Assembly: GCA_963806735.1 (NCBI GenBank)
Contig: CAWEBE010000003.1
Coordinates: 186,001 to 250,000 of the forward strand
DNA length: 64,000 bases
Origin: CADEFX01 sp963806735
GTDB taxonomy: Bacteria; Pseudomonadota; Alphaproteobacteria; Rhizobiales; Hyphomicrobiaceae
Reading direction: 5' to 3'
This document shows, one piece after another, positions 1 to 8,635 of the stretch. The notes below the pieces were generated by a model. It saw only the letters and a list, made by a program, of their open reading frames with translations. It was not told where the DNA came from and searched no databases. A program made the position numbers and the translations under genes. Each line of letters begins with the position of its first letter. The first letter of the stretch is position 1.

Positions 1-148
1 TCTTGACCGCAAGCTCGGCCTCGACGCGACTGATCTCCGTCTTGAGCGCCTCGATGCGCGCCTGCAATTCGGCGACGGAGAAGGTCTCGAGCGACTCGCC
101 CAACGTCGCGGCTTTGGGCGGCTTCGGCTTCAGGTCGTCCCAATCCAT
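1..148 (-). CDS. DUF1192 family protein, C-terminus outside window
   Basis: The first 49 codons of a minus-strand gene run off the left edge. The product begins MDWDDLKPKPPKAA and continues into a charged helix (AELQARIEALKTEI) typical of the short DUF1192 proteins of Alphaproteobacteria, which are about 60 residues long and of unknown function. The proline/lysine-rich start followed by a coiled-coil-like helix is the family pattern. The gene follows the HAD phosphatase by 60 bp in the same direction and may be cotranscribed with it. Confidence 0.75.
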   Translation of the reverse strand, partial: MDWDDLKPKPPKAATLGESLETFSVAELQARIEALKTEISRVEAELAVK

Positions 149-208
149 GGCTCGGCTCCGAGAGAAGTGCGGCCGACGGGGCTAAAGATTGCCACGAACA
201 ACGGCGGA

Positions 209-1078
209 TTACCAAGCCAGTGCGACCTGCGCGGCGACCGGGGGATGGGGATCGTCTGCGAACAGCTCGCGCAGCAAGGCATCGTCGAATGCGCGGCCGT
301 GCGGGACGTGCAGCGCGCTGGCGATGAACACGCTGCGCAAGCCGGCGTCGCGCGCGCCTTTGATGTCGGTCTTGAGGCCATCGCCGATGGCGAGAATGCG
401 ATCCTTGGGAACGGGCCGGCCACGGACCCTGGCGAAGACGTCGAATGCGCGCGCATAGATCGGCGCATGCGGCTTCCCGGCATAGACAACACGGCCGCCG
501 AGCTGCTCGTAGAGCTGGGCGATGCCGCCGGCGCAGTAGACGAGACGCTCGCCGCGCTCCACGACGATGTCGGGATTGGCGCAGATCATGGGTAGATCGC
601 GCGCGCGAAAATCTTCGAGCATGCTGCGGTAGGTCTCGGGCGTCTCAGTGTCGTCATCGAACAGGCCGGAGCAGACTACGGCCTCCGCATTCTGCGCTGC
701 GGCGAGGGTCACATCGAGACCCGCGAAAATGCCGAGATCGCGCTCGGGACCCAAGTGAAAGACGGACCGCCCGATCCAGGGGGTGATCAGCTCGCGCGTC
801 ACATCGCCTGACGTGACGATGGCGTCCCAGGCTGTACGCGGCACGCCGAGGCGATCCAGCATCTCGGCGACCGCAGCTTCGGGGCGCGGCGCGTTGGTGA
901 CCAGGACAACGCTGCCGCCGGCATCACGGAACCGCCGGCAGGCGTCCGTTGCGGCGGGGAAAGCCGTGCGGCCGTTGTGGATCACGCCCCAGACGTCGGA
1001 CAGCCAGCCGTCCGCCATTGGGATCAGCGGCTGGATCGACGGGAGGATGGGGATAGGCGACAGCGGCGGGCGGATCAT
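209..1078 (-). CDS. HAD superfamily class IIA phosphatase (TIGR01459-like)
   Basis: Encodes 289 residues. HAD motif I is LSDVWGVIHNG (Asp28 is the likely nucleophile), motif II is LVTNAPRP and motif IV is GDGLKTDIKGA, with the class IIA cap between II and IV. The family resembles NagD and 4-nitrophenylphosphatases; the substrate is not known. The open frame extends upstream to 1171, but that extension runs through a palindromic repeat, and homologues start a short way before motif I, so I chose the ATG at 1078. It lies downstream of the EAL-like gene on the same strand, with repeat 1097-1156 in the leader. Confidence 0.85.
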   Translation of the reverse strand: MIRPPLSPIPILPSIQPLIPMADGWLSDVWGVIHNGRTAFPAATDACRRFRDAGGSVVLVTNAPRPEAAVAEMLDRLGVPRTAWDAIVTSGDVTRELITPWIGRSVFHLGPERDLGIFAGLDVTLAAAQNAEAVVCSGLFDDDTETPETYRSMLEDFRARDLPMICANPDIVVERGERLVYCAGGIAQLYEQLGGRVVYAGKPHAPIYARAFDVFARVRGRPVPKDRILAIGDGLKTDIKGARDAGLRSVFIASALHVPHGRAFDDALLRELFADDPHPPVAAQVALAW

Positions 1079-1096
1079 CCGCTCCACTCTATAAGG

Positions 1097-1156
1097 AGAG
1101 AAGGATTCACGCTCAAGATGGATCGCGCGGGCGATCCATCTTGAGCGATCCTGCTC
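1097..1156. repeat. Family B palindromic element (B1), single module
   Basis: A perfect 16-bp inverted repeat: GCTCAAGATGGATCGC at 1111-1126 and its complement at 1131-1146, with a 4-nt loop. The outer arms GGATTCAC and GATCCTGCTC match the B modules at 41948-42010 and 42718-42782. It lies between the stop of the EAL-like gene and the start of the HAD gene, both on the minus strand, so the hairpin would be in their shared transcript. There is no T-run, so it is not an intrinsic terminator. Confidence 0.85.
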
Positions 1157-1177
1157 CGGCCGCCCCGGCAACTCCGA

Positions 1178-2983
1178 TCAAGCGGCCGCTTCGCGCGGTG
1201 CCTTGAGATCGATCTTCACCGGCCGCGGTACGCCGAAGAACGTCCCCTGACCGTAGAGAACGCCGAGACCTCCGACTTGTGTCAGCGTCGCGTCGTCGTC
1301 GATGCGGCCCACGATCAGGTCGAGACCGGCATCGCCCAGACGGTGGCAGACCTGCAATGCGGACACAGCACCGTCGTGCGCCTGCATGCCGGTGAGAAGC
1401 ACACCGGCGTCGATCTTGGCGAAGTGGAACCCGCGCTCCCCGAGGATGGCGAAGTCCATGGCCAGATCAGTCAGCCGCTCGAGACCGAACCGGAGGCCGT
1501 TCTCCTTCAAAGTCGCCAGCGTGTCCCAGTGGGGCTTGGTAAACGAGCGGAGCTCGCCCTGGCTGAATGACAACACGAGCTGGCGTACGATGTCCGGCTG
1601 GTTCTTGAGAACATTGACGCAGGCATCGAGGAAGTTGTCGTCCACGAGGGACTCGGCGGCCAGACTGACGAACAGCGATGCGCTCAAGCCGCGCTTGCTC
1701 AAGGGTTCCGCAATGCGTGTAACGCGCGTCAGCTTGGACGCATCGAGGCGACCGCGCAGACCGGCGCCGGCCTGGACGAGCGCGTAGTCATCAATGGCTA
1801 CGGCTTCGCCTGCGCCCATCCTGATGCGGACTGAGATCTCGAAGTGGCGCGTCTTGCGGTCTTCCAGGCTCAGGATGGAGTCGAGGCAGATCTCCAGAGC
1901 TTCGCTGGTCAGCGCGTCGGCGATCGACAGTGCTCCGGCCGGCGATGCCGCGGCTGCGGGCATCGGTTCCTGACGCGGGGCGCTCTGGCTGGCCTGCGTG
2001 GCGCGCATGGCATTGCCTGCCGCCTTGAGCGCCTCGACGGAGCGAGCGATCGCCTGCTCCGTGCCGGCCTGCTCCTCGGACATGCCAGCCGCGACTTCGG
2101 GCTCCGGATCTGCCGGTGCTTTCAGTTGCCTGGCGAGCTGATCGATGATGGCTTGCATGGACCTGAGCTCGGTCGTTCTGGCATCCGCAGTCGTTGCGTT
2201 GGAGCCCTGAGCCGGCCGATCCGCCTGCATGTGCGGGCGAGTGGCGGTGTTGGGCTGCGCGAGCGGCGAGGGACCATCCAGAGATGGTTCGATACCGCGC
2301 GCAAAACGTGCGGGCGCGGCGGGCACGTCTTTTCTTGCGGCTGATGCCGGCGGCTGCTCGACCGGCGGGAAGACAGCCGGTCTGGGGCCCGAGGTCAACG
2401 GCTCATGGCGTGTGCCAGGGCGCAGGTTCCATCCTGTCATCTCCGGCGGCAGGCGACGCTCCTCGGTGCGGGCTTCGGGCAGGGGGCGCGGCGGCTGGAT
2501 GTCGGGAGAGCCGCGCAACCCGTCCTGCAACGGGGCACGCAACGGCTCGGATGTGCCCTGGCGTGCGGCGGGTGCATGCGCCGATGGAGGCAGTGGCGGC
2601 GGCTTGGGACGCGCCGAAGCTTCCTCGGGCGTGGTTGTGCGCGGCCGCGGCGGTGAGGCCGAAGCCGACATGCGCTTCAAGTCCAAGGGGGCCCTCTCCT
2701 CGAAGTCCAGGGAGGCCTTGTCCTCGGGAGCAGCGCCAGATACGGCACCAGTAATCGTCTGGGCGCGGCGGACGGCAAGATGCATGACCAGCAGCGCCGT
2801 CCACACGGCGAGAGCCGTCATGAGTGCGGTCTGCCCGATCACATTGAATTGCAGATGCAGCCCTAATCCCAGCGCAAGGACGACGACTGTCATTGCACAC
2901 AGGACGAAGGCGTCGCGCGTTCCGGAACGCGCGGACCGCCCCGCTCGGCGCGGGGCAGCAACGGAGGGTGCTGGTTGGCGCAT
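1178..2983 (-). CDS. Membrane protein with degenerate EAL domain
   Basis: Encodes 601 residues from the ATG at 2983; the frame is open to 3082. Two hydrophobic segments lie at about residues 25-75. A proline/alanine-rich low-complexity region follows to about residue 350, then an EAL-type domain at about 362-601. The fold signature remains at the end (YGQGTFFGVPRPV), and Lys-Ile-Asp is kept in FHFAKIDAGVL. The EAL triplet, the Asn of the FVNLS-type motif (here FVSLA), the DDFGTG loop (here LERLTD) and the EGVET motif (here GRIDDDA) are all replaced. I infer a catalytically inactive EAL domain that may act as a c-di-GMP or protein-binding module. It is upstream of the HAD gene. Confidence 0.8.
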   Translation of the reverse strand: MRQPAPSVAAPRRAGRSARSGTRDAFVLCAMTVVVLALGLGLHLQFNVIGQTALMTALAVWTALLVMHLAVRRAQTITGAVSGAAPEDKASLDFEERAPLDLKRMSASASPPRPRTTTPEEASARPKPPPLPPSAHAPAARQGTSEPLRAPLQDGLRGSPDIQPPRPLPEARTEERRLPPEMTGWNLRPGTRHEPLTSGPRPAVFPPVEQPPASAARKDVPAAPARFARGIEPSLDGPSPLAQPNTATRPHMQADRPAQGSNATTADARTTELRSMQAIIDQLARQLKAPADPEPEVAAGMSEEQAGTEQAIARSVEALKAAGNAMRATQASQSAPRQEPMPAAAASPAGALSIADALTSEALEICLDSILSLEDRKTRHFEISVRIRMGAGEAVAIDDYALVQAGAGLRGRLDASKLTRVTRIAEPLSKRGLSASLFVSLAAESLVDDNFLDACVNVLKNQPDIVRQLVLSFSQGELRSFTKPHWDTLATLKENGLRFGLERLTDLAMDFAILGERGFHFAKIDAGVLLTGMQAHDGAVSALQVCHRLGDAGLDLIVGRIDDDATLTQVGGLGVLYGQGTFFGVPRPVKIDLKAPREAAA

Positions 2984-3128
2984 GTGCCTCAAAGGCCCGA
3001 GTTGATTTCGTGTTGCGTCGAGCCTTCCAGGCCTGCGTCGGCAGCGCAACGCGGTGCGCCTGGGAATCACCAGGATTTCCACCGCCGCCAGCCGGATTGC
3101 AAAGCCACCCGAAACCGAGCGGCCACGG

Positions 3129-4157
3129 TCATGCGGCGTTACGCAGAGTGATCAGCGCCGCGGGCCGCGCATCGGGCGGTGAGACGCAAATCGAGACGGT
3201 TCGACCGACATCATCCTCGGCAACGGGTTTTGGTGATTTCACATGCGCGTCGAGCGCCGACCGCAGCGATTTCCAGCCGAGTGTTGCGCAAGCGTTGTCT
3301 TGCTCGAGCGCCTTGCCGATCGCCATCCAGCACAACACTGTCCCGGCATCGTCGGCCGCAAGTTGGATTGCAGATGCACCTCTGCGGTGTGCGCGGACGA
3401 GCAGGTCGGACAATATGTCATCGGCGGCGGCGTCGGCTGCACGGGCGCTGGCGGTGCGCGATGACCTGGCGGTGATGTTCAAGGCCTCCACGAGCACGGC
3501 AAAGAGCATGGCCGTGTAGACGTAGCCTTTCGGCACCTCGACATCGAGACCGTTGGCGACCAGCACGGCGCCGATGAGCACGAGGAAAGCCAGCGCCAGC
3601 ATCTTCGCGGTGGGATGCCGATTGACGAAGTCGGATACGGGTCCGACCGCCACCACCATGACCACCATCGAGGCGATGACGGCAGAGATCATGATGCCGA
3701 TGTCGTTGGTGAGGCCGACGGCGGTGATGATGGAATTGAGCGAGAAGACGAGATCGACGGCGACGATCTGGGCAATCACCAGGCCGAACGAGGCGCTGCC
3801 GGCGCGGCGCTGCTCGTGCCGCCCTTCCACCATGTGGTGAATCTCGAGCGTTGCCTTGGCAATCAGAAACAGGCCGCCCAAGAGAAGCACGATGTCGCGG
3901 CCGGACAGCTCCTCGCCGAAGACCGAGAAGAGCGGCGCGGTCAGCCGCATGATGGCCGTCAGCGCTAGAAGCAGTCCGATCCGCATGATGAGGGCGAGTG
4001 CGAGGCCGATGTAGCGGGCCCTCGCCTGCAGGGCCTGCGGCAGCCGGTCGGCCAGGATCGAGATGAAGATGAGGTTGTCGATGCCGAGCACGACCTCCAT
4101 GGCGAACAGCGTGAGGAACGCGACCCAGCCGTCGGCCGTGAGCATCCACTCCAGCAT
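3129..4157 (-). CDS. TerC family integral membrane protein
   Basis: Encodes 342 residues. Residues 1-240 are strongly hydrophobic with about seven membrane segments and carry the TerC signature MEVVLGIDNLIFISIL near the N-terminus, including the conserved Asp of GIDN. TerC/YgaP-type proteins are linked to metal ion export and tellurite resistance; the exact substrate here is unknown. The last 80-90 residues are soluble and do not look like the CBS or CorC domains found in longer TerC relatives. It follows the MotB-like gene on the same strand after about 95 bp that contain repeat 4215-4255. Confidence 0.9.
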   Translation of the reverse strand: MLEWMLTADGWVAFLTLFAMEVVLGIDNLIFISILADRLPQALQARARYIGLALALIMRIGLLLALTAIMRLTAPLFSVFGEELSGRDIVLLLGGLFLIAKATLEIHHMVEGRHEQRRAGSASFGLVIAQIVAVDLVFSLNSIITAVGLTNDIGIMISAVIASMVVMVVAVGPVSDFVNRHPTAKMLALAFLVLIGAVLVANGLDVEVPKGYVYTAMLFAVLVEALNITARSSRTASARAADAAADDILSDLLVRAHRRGASAIQLAADDAGTVLCWMAIGKALEQDNACATLGWKSLRSALDAHVKSPKPVAEDDVGRTVSICVSPPDARPAALITLRNAA

Positions 4158-4214
4158 CAGAATTCTCCCGCGGACATTGGCTGCCGATGGCGTGCGACGT
4201 GCATGTGCTGCTCA

Positions 4215-4255
4215 TAGAGCAGGATTGATCGGGAGGGAATCGTGAGCGCGCTCTA
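4215..4255. repeat. Short degenerate family B/C element (B0)
   Basis: A 41-bp segment bounded by TAGAGC (4215-4220) and GCTCTA (4250-4255). The left end TAGAGCAGGATT matches family B and the right end GCGCTCTA matches family C, as if the interior of a composite element had been deleted. Read on the minus strand, its first three bases (4255-4253) are the TAG stop codon of the MotB-like gene. Confidence 0.55.
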
Positions 4256-5281
4256 CCGATTCGTGAGCTTGAGTTCGATGCGCCGGTTGCGGCGCAGGAC
4301 TTCGTCGGAGCTGCCATCCTCGAGCGGCGCGAACTCGCCGTAGCCCGCCGCCACCAGCCGGCGCGGCGAGACGCCCCTGCTGATCAGATATTTTACCACC
4401 GAGGTGGCGCGCGCGCTCGACAGCTCCCAGTTGGAGGGAAACTCGCGGCTGGCGATCGGGCGCGCGTCGGTGTGGCCGTCCACCTGCAGCGCCCAGTCGA
4501 TCTCCGGCGGAATTTGCCGTTCCAGCTCGACGATGGCCGCGGCCAGCTGGTCGATGGCGGCCAAGCCCTCGACCGTCATCAGCGCCTGTCCGGAGGGGAA
4601 CAGCACCTCCGATTGGAACACGAAGCGGTCACCGACGATGCGGATGTCCTTGCGGTCGCGGAGCAGATCGCGCAACCGGCCGAAGAAGTCGGAACGGTAG
4701 CGCTGCAGCTCCTGCACCTGGCGCGCCAGCACCACATTGAGGCGGGCGCCGAGATCGGAAATGCGCGCCTGGCTGTCCTTGTCCTTGCTTTCCGCGGCCT
4801 GCAGCGCATCGTTCAGGGCGGCGATCTGGCGGCGCAAGGCCAGGAGCTGCTGGTTCAGCAGGTCCACCTTGGCCAAGGCGTCGCTGGTGATGTTTTTCTG
4901 CTCAGTGAGCTCCTTGGTGAGACCGGAGAGCTGAGACGCGGCAGCGGTGGCCTTGTCGTCGCTCAAGCCCGCAAGGCCCGTCAGACGCAGATTGTCGGCG
5001 CGCAGGCTGCTCAGCGTCGCCTGCAGGGCCGCCATCTCGTCCTCGAGCGACTTGCCCTTGCCCTTCTCGAGCGACAGCAAGCTGGTGAGCTCGGCGATCT
5101 GCCGCGTCAGGCGCTTCAGTGCGCTGTCTTTGCCGGAGGCCTCCTGGCTCACGAAATACTGGGCCAGCATGAAGATCGAGAGCAGGAAGGTGACCGTCAG
5201 CAGCAGCGTCGAGAGCACGTCCACGTAGCCGGGCCAAAACTCGCCGTATTCGCCCGATCGTGCTCTGCGCCCGCGCGCCAT
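4253..5281 (-). CDS. MotB/OmpA-like peptidoglycan-anchored channel subunit
   Basis: Encodes 342 residues. One membrane helix (about 17-45) carries Asp21 in GYVDVLSTLLL, at the position of the proton-conducting Asp of MotB, ExbD and TolR. Residues 50-190 are a long coiled coil. From about 210 there is an OmpA/MotB peptidoglycan-binding domain with VDGHTDARP at 267-275 and RRNRRIELK near the end. With the MotA-like gene upstream it should form a proton-driven stator or energiser that reaches the cell wall. No flagellar genes are nearby, so a flagellar role is not supported. Repeat A1 lies directly before its start, and its stop codon lies inside repeat 4215-4255. Confidence 0.88.
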   Translation of the reverse strand: MARGRRARSGEYGEFWPGYVDVLSTLLLTVTFLLSIFMLAQYFVSQEASGKDSALKRLTRQIAELTSLLSLEKGKGKSLEDEMAALQATLSSLRADNLRLTGLAGLSDDKATAAASQLSGLTKELTEQKNITSDALAKVDLLNQQLLALRRQIAALNDALQAAESKDKDSQARISDLGARLNVVLARQVQELQRYRSDFFGRLRDLLRDRKDIRIVGDRFVFQSEVLFPSGQALMTVEGLAAIDQLAAAIVELERQIPPEIDWALQVDGHTDARPIASREFPSNWELSSARATSVVKYLISRGVSPRRLVAAGYGEFAPLEDGSSDEVLRRNRRIELKLTNR

Positions 5282-5284
5282 GGC

Positions 5285-5451
5285 CTAGTGTCCCGATTCC
5301 GAAGTTCGCCTGTCTTCGCGGCTAGGTCCCCGAGCGAACTTCGAAATTATGAGGGACACTAGAATCATAGACTTGCTAGTGTGATTCAGATCGAGAAATC
5401 CGCTCGGAACCGAGCCGCTTGATGGGGCGAATTTCTCGATCATCACACTAG
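5285..5451. repeat. Family A composite palindromic element (A1)
   Basis: Two inverted-repeat modules. Module 1 (5285-5362) runs from CTAGTGTCCC to GGGACACTAG. A 13-bp linker follows. Module 2 (5376-5451) runs from CTAGTGTGATTCAGATCGAG to CTCGATCATCACACTAG. It fills the whole gap between the MotA-like and MotB-like genes. Its minus-strand terminal TAG (5450-5448) is the stop codon of the MotA-like gene. It is the near-identical reverse complement of the element at 23195-23354. It has no coding capacity and no T-run. Confidence 0.92.
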
Positions 5452-6476
5452 ACGCTCCGCCGCGAGATGTTGGCGGCGAGGTCCTTGAGGACGGTCGCCA
5501 CCTCGGACTGCCGCACCGCCTGCTCGTCCACCCACTCGCGCACGACCTTCTGCTCGGCGCGCATCTGCCGCACGAGCTGGTCGACGCCCTTGGCGAGCTC
5601 GCGCACCGACTCGTCACTGCCTGCCGATCCGGCCGGCGCGCTGAGCTTGTCGGCAAGCGCGGACAGCGTGCGCTGCATGTCGAACATGGCGCCATAGAGT
5701 TGACGGTTAGCCTGCTCGCTGCCCGCGGTGCCGCCGCCGAGCTCGGTGATGCCCGACAGCCATTCCTCGAGCTCGTTGTAGAAGCGGTTGTGGGCGTGGC
5801 TCGTCTGCAGGTCGAGGAAGCCCAGGATGAGCGAGCCGGCGAGGCCCATGAGAGAAGCGGAGAACGCCGTGCCCATGCCTTTGAGCGGCGCGGCGAGGCC
5901 GGCCTTCAGCTCCTCGAACACCATCACGCTGTCGGAGGCCTTGGTGTCGAGCGTGCCGATCGCCTGGCCGACCGACTGGATGGTCTCGAGCAATCCCCAG
6001 AAGGTGCCGAGCAGTCCGAGGAAGATGAGCAGGCCGACGAGATAGCGGCCGGTGTCGCGGGCTTCATCCAGCCGTCCGCCGATCGAGTCCATGATCGAGC
6101 GCATGGAGGTGGTCGACAGCGACAGGGCGCCTTTGCGGTCGCGCAGCATGGTTGCCATCGGCGCCAGCAGCATGGGCCGATGCGTGATCGCGAGACCCGG
6201 ATCGGCGATGCGGAAGGCGTTGACCCAGCGGATCTCGGGATAGAGACGCGCCACTTGGCCGAATGCTCTCAGGATACCGATCAAGAGCACGCCGATGATC
6301 AGTCCGTTGAGCAGCGGATTGTTCCAGAATGCGGTGACGAGCTGGTTGGAGATGATGGCGACGAGCAGGCTCACCAGCACGAGAAACACCAGCATGCCCC
6401 GCAAAAACGGGCCCGGGGTGTTCAGCGAGCGGTGCTGGGGTCTCGAGGCTAAATCACTCGGTCTCGGCTTCGCCAT
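5448..6476 (-). CDS. MotA/TolQ/ExbB-type proton-channel protein
   Basis: Encodes 342 residues. Hydrophobic segments lie at about 26-48 and 53-75. The TolQ/ExbB-type pair follows, with LIFLGLLGTFWGLLETI near 150 and MGTAFSASLMGLAGSLILG near 205. The C-terminal 100 residues are helical. It pairs with the downstream MotB-like gene, and the two probably form one complex. The start at 6476 follows a clear region with no other gene. The last codon is followed by TAG contributed by repeat A1, so the present C-terminus may have been set by the insertion. Confidence 0.88.
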   Translation of the reverse strand: MAKPRPSDLASRPQHRSLNTPGPFLRGMLVFLVLVSLLVAIISNQLVTAFWNNPLLNGLIIGVLLIGILRAFGQVARLYPEIRWVNAFRIADPGLAITHRPMLLAPMATMLRDRKGALSLSTTSMRSIMDSIGGRLDEARDTGRYLVGLLIFLGLLGTFWGLLETIQSVGQAIGTLDTKASDSVMVFEELKAGLAAPLKGMGTAFSASLMGLAGSLILGFLDLQTSHAHNRFYNELEEWLSGITELGGGTAGSEQANRQLYGAMFDMQRTLSALADKLSAPAGSAGSDESVRELAKGVDQLVRQMRAEQKVVREWVDEQAVRQSEVATVLKDLAANISRRSV

Positions 6477-6602
6477 ATGGGTCCTCCGCCACTCCGCCAG
6501 GCGAGATTAGCTAATGATCGTGGCATGACAAACGGGCAACTTAGAGATGCGACCGGTCGAGGCAATCCGGCGACGGCTGATCCTCCGCTCGCCAACGGTG
6601 CC

Positions 6603-7415
6603 TCACCCTGCCGTCTCGGCGCCAGCCGATGCCTGTTGTAGGAGGCCAAGCAACTGCTTGTGCACGTAAGGGTTACCGACGGCGATGTTGCCGGTCTCGA
6701 ACATCGCCGGACCCCCCTCCAGGTCGGACACCATCCCGCCTGCCTCGCGTATCAGCACGATCCCGGCCGCCATGTCCCAGGGCTGCAGATTGTGATCCCA
6801 ATAGGCGTCGTAGCGGCCGCTCGCAGTCCAGGCAAGATCGATGCAAGCGGCGCCCGAACGCCTGATGCCGGAACTCTCGCGCATCGCCGCTGCGCATTCG
6901 ACGGCAAAGCGCTCGTGCCCGCCGCGGCCGCGATGGGGAATGCCCGTTGCCAGCAGGCTCTCCTGCAGGCTGCGCCGTGCTGCCACGCGCAGGCGGCGAT
7001 CGTTGAGGAACGCGCCCTTGCCCTTCTCGGCGGTATAGAGCTCGTCCATGACCGGATTGTAGATGACGCCCGCCACCAGCTGTCCCTCGCGCTCCAGCGC
7101 GATCGAGATGGCGAACAGCGGCAGGCCGTGCAGAAAGTTGGTGGTGCCGTCGAGCGGGTCGACGATCCAGCGATGGGTCTTGTCGGCGCCCACGATCTCG
7201 CCCCGCTCTTCCATCAGGAAGCCATAGCCGTGGCGCGCCTTGGACAGCTCGTTGAAGATGACGTCCTCGGCGCGATGGTCGGCTGCAGTGACGAAATTGG
7301 CCGGCCCCTTGATCGAGACCTGGAGCTGCTCGACCTCACCGAAATCGCGCACAAGGCTGCGTGCCGCCTTGCGTGCGGCGCCCACCATGACGTGCATCAG
7401 TGCAGTCGTTGCCAT
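6603..7415 (-). CDS. suhB: Inositol-1-monophosphatase family protein
   Basis: Encodes 270 residues with the family's metal-binding motifs: MEERGE (Glu ligand), WIVDPLDGTTNFLHG in the centre and QPWDMAAG near the C-terminus. It hydrolyses myo-inositol phosphates or related sugar phosphates with Mg2+; in enterobacteria SuhB also binds the rRNA antitermination complex. The frame is open upstream to 7514, but the extra part is translated from a truncated family A repeat, so I take the ATG at 7415, where homologues begin (MATTALMHVMV). The Sel1 gene lies upstream on the same strand. Confidence 0.92.
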   Translation of the reverse strand: MATTALMHVMVGAARKAARSLVRDFGEVEQLQVSIKGPANFVTAADHRAEDVIFNELSKARHGYGFLMEERGEIVGADKTHRWIVDPLDGTTNFLHGLPLFAISIALEREGQLVAGVIYNPVMDELYTAEKGKGAFLNDRRLRVAARRSLQESLLATGIPHRGRGGHERFAVECAAAMRESSGIRRSGAACIDLAWTASGRYDAYWDHNLQPWDMAAGIVLIREAGGMVSDLEGGPAMFETGNIAVGNPYVHKQLLGLLQQASAGAETAG

Positions 7416-7432
7416 GAAACCCGGCGCGTTCC

Positions 7433-7482
7433 CTAGTGTGATGATCGAGAAATTCGCCGGCGTTCGCGGCGCCCTCGGAGCG
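7433..7482. repeat. Truncated family A element (A2)
   Basis: About 50 bp starting CTAGTGTGATGATCGAGAAA and continuing through the left arm and part of the loop of a family A module. It aligns closely with the first 50 bp of the element at 44126, then stops without the returning arm. It lies 18 bp upstream of the suhB start, in the suhB leader. Confidence 0.8.
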
Positions 7483-7529
7483 TCTCCCCTACCTGCTCGC
7501 TGCCGGGCTGGCAAGCGCGCCTGCCAAGC

Positions 7530-8621
7530 CTACTGAAGCAGGGCGCGATCCCGCCATTCCGATGCGGCCTTCTCGGCGGCCTGGCGGTCAGCCCGCGACA
7601 GTCCGGCGACAATCTTGTCGAGCTGCTCGTCGGCGATGCCGCCGGTCTTGGCAATCAGGTGCCATTTCGCCGCTTCTTTGGCGCTCTTTGCGACGCCTGC
7701 GCCGTGCGCGTAGCAGCGCGCCAGCCGATTCTGAGCGACGGCGACTCCCTTCTCGGCCGCCTCCCGGAAGAGCCGCGCGCCGTGCTTCTCATTGTGCTCC
7801 ACACCGTGGCCCTTGAAGAGCAGGACCGCATACTCGACGGCGGCTTCCGTATGCCCTGCGTTGGCGGCCCTGGCGATCCATTTGCCCGCCTCGAAGGCGT
7901 TGGCATCGACGCCCGCGCCCGCCGCGTAGAGCGTGCCCAGATCGTATTGGGCCGCGACCACGCCCTTCTCGGCGGCATAGCGCATATGCATGAAGGCGCG
8001 ATACGGGTTCTCGGGCTTGCCTTGACCTCTGAGGAACAGGAGCGCCAGGTTGTAGTTGGCGACGGCGTGCCCCTTGGCCGCTGCGGCCTCGAAATAGCGC
8101 GCTGCGGCACTGTCGTCCTTGGGCATGCCACGTCCTTGCACCGCCAGCACGCCCATGGCGAACACTGCCTCGATGTCGCCAAGCTCGGCGCCCTTGCGAT
8201 ACCATTGGGCGGCCACGGCCTCGTCCTTCGGCACGGCGTAGCCTTCCTCATAGATGCGCCCGATCAGCGTGTGCGCCTGTGGGTCTCCCTTGACGGCGGC
8301 TTTCTGCGCCAGATCGAGCGCGGTCAGGTATCGGCCCTGGTCAAAGGCGAAGTAGGCCGCGTCCTCTTCCGAGCCTGCACTTGTCTTGCCGTATGCGCTG
8401 ACGGCGTTGCTTTTGGCAGCGCCGGTCGCGGGAGCCGTGCGCACGCTCTTGGGCGGAACGGGAGATGGCACGGCAGGACCCGACTGCGGTGCTCCGTCCT
8501 TGCGCGGCGCCACCGTGGTGCGCTGCGACCATGAGCTGGTTTCGGCTGCGGCCATACTCACGGGTGCGATCAGCAGCATCAAGGCAATCAGGGCGAGTTT
8601 GCGGTGCGGATACTGCAGCAT
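7530..8621 (-). CDS. Secreted Sel1-repeat (SLR/TPR-like) protein
   Basis: Encodes 363 residues from the ATG at 8621 (MLQYPHRKLALIALMLLIAP), which gives a signal peptide cleaved after about 28 residues (MAAAE). After a proline-rich spacer there are about six Sel1-like repeats of 36 residues, with units such as AVFAMGVLAVQGRGMPKDD and AQYDLGTLYAAGAGVDAN. Sel1 repeats are protein-binding solenoids, so a periplasmic scaffold role is inferred. The frame is open to 8822 but the upstream part overlaps the ThiE-like gene and lacks a signal. It sits 14 bp after the ThiE-like gene on the same strand. Confidence 0.88.
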   Translation of the reverse strand: MLQYPHRKLALIALMLLIAPVSMAAAETSSWSQRTTVAPRKDGAPQSGPAVPSPVPPKSVRTAPATGAAKSNAVSAYGKTSAGSEEDAAYFAFDQGRYLTALDLAQKAAVKGDPQAHTLIGRIYEEGYAVPKDEAVAAQWYRKGAELGDIEAVFAMGVLAVQGRGMPKDDSAAARYFEAAAAKGHAVANYNLALLFLRGQGKPENPYRAFMHMRYAAEKGVVAAQYDLGTLYAAGAGVDANAFEAGKWIARAANAGHTEAAVEYAVLLFKGHGVEHNEKHGARLFREAAEKGVAVAQNRLARCYAHGAGVAKSAKEAAKWHLIAKTGGIADEQLDKIVAGLSRADRQAAEKAASEWRDRALLQ

Positions 8622-8635
8622 CACGTCGCGCCCCC

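Noticed and set aside
5285..5451. Repeat elements as intrinsic terminators
   Set aside because: Hairpins are strong but have no T-run, and several are between genes that must be cotranscribed (tolR-tolA, MotA-like-MotB-like).
4253..6476. MotA/MotB-like pair as a Zorya defence system
   Set aside because: No ZorC, ZorD or ZorE partners are near; the neighbours are housekeeping genes and TerC.
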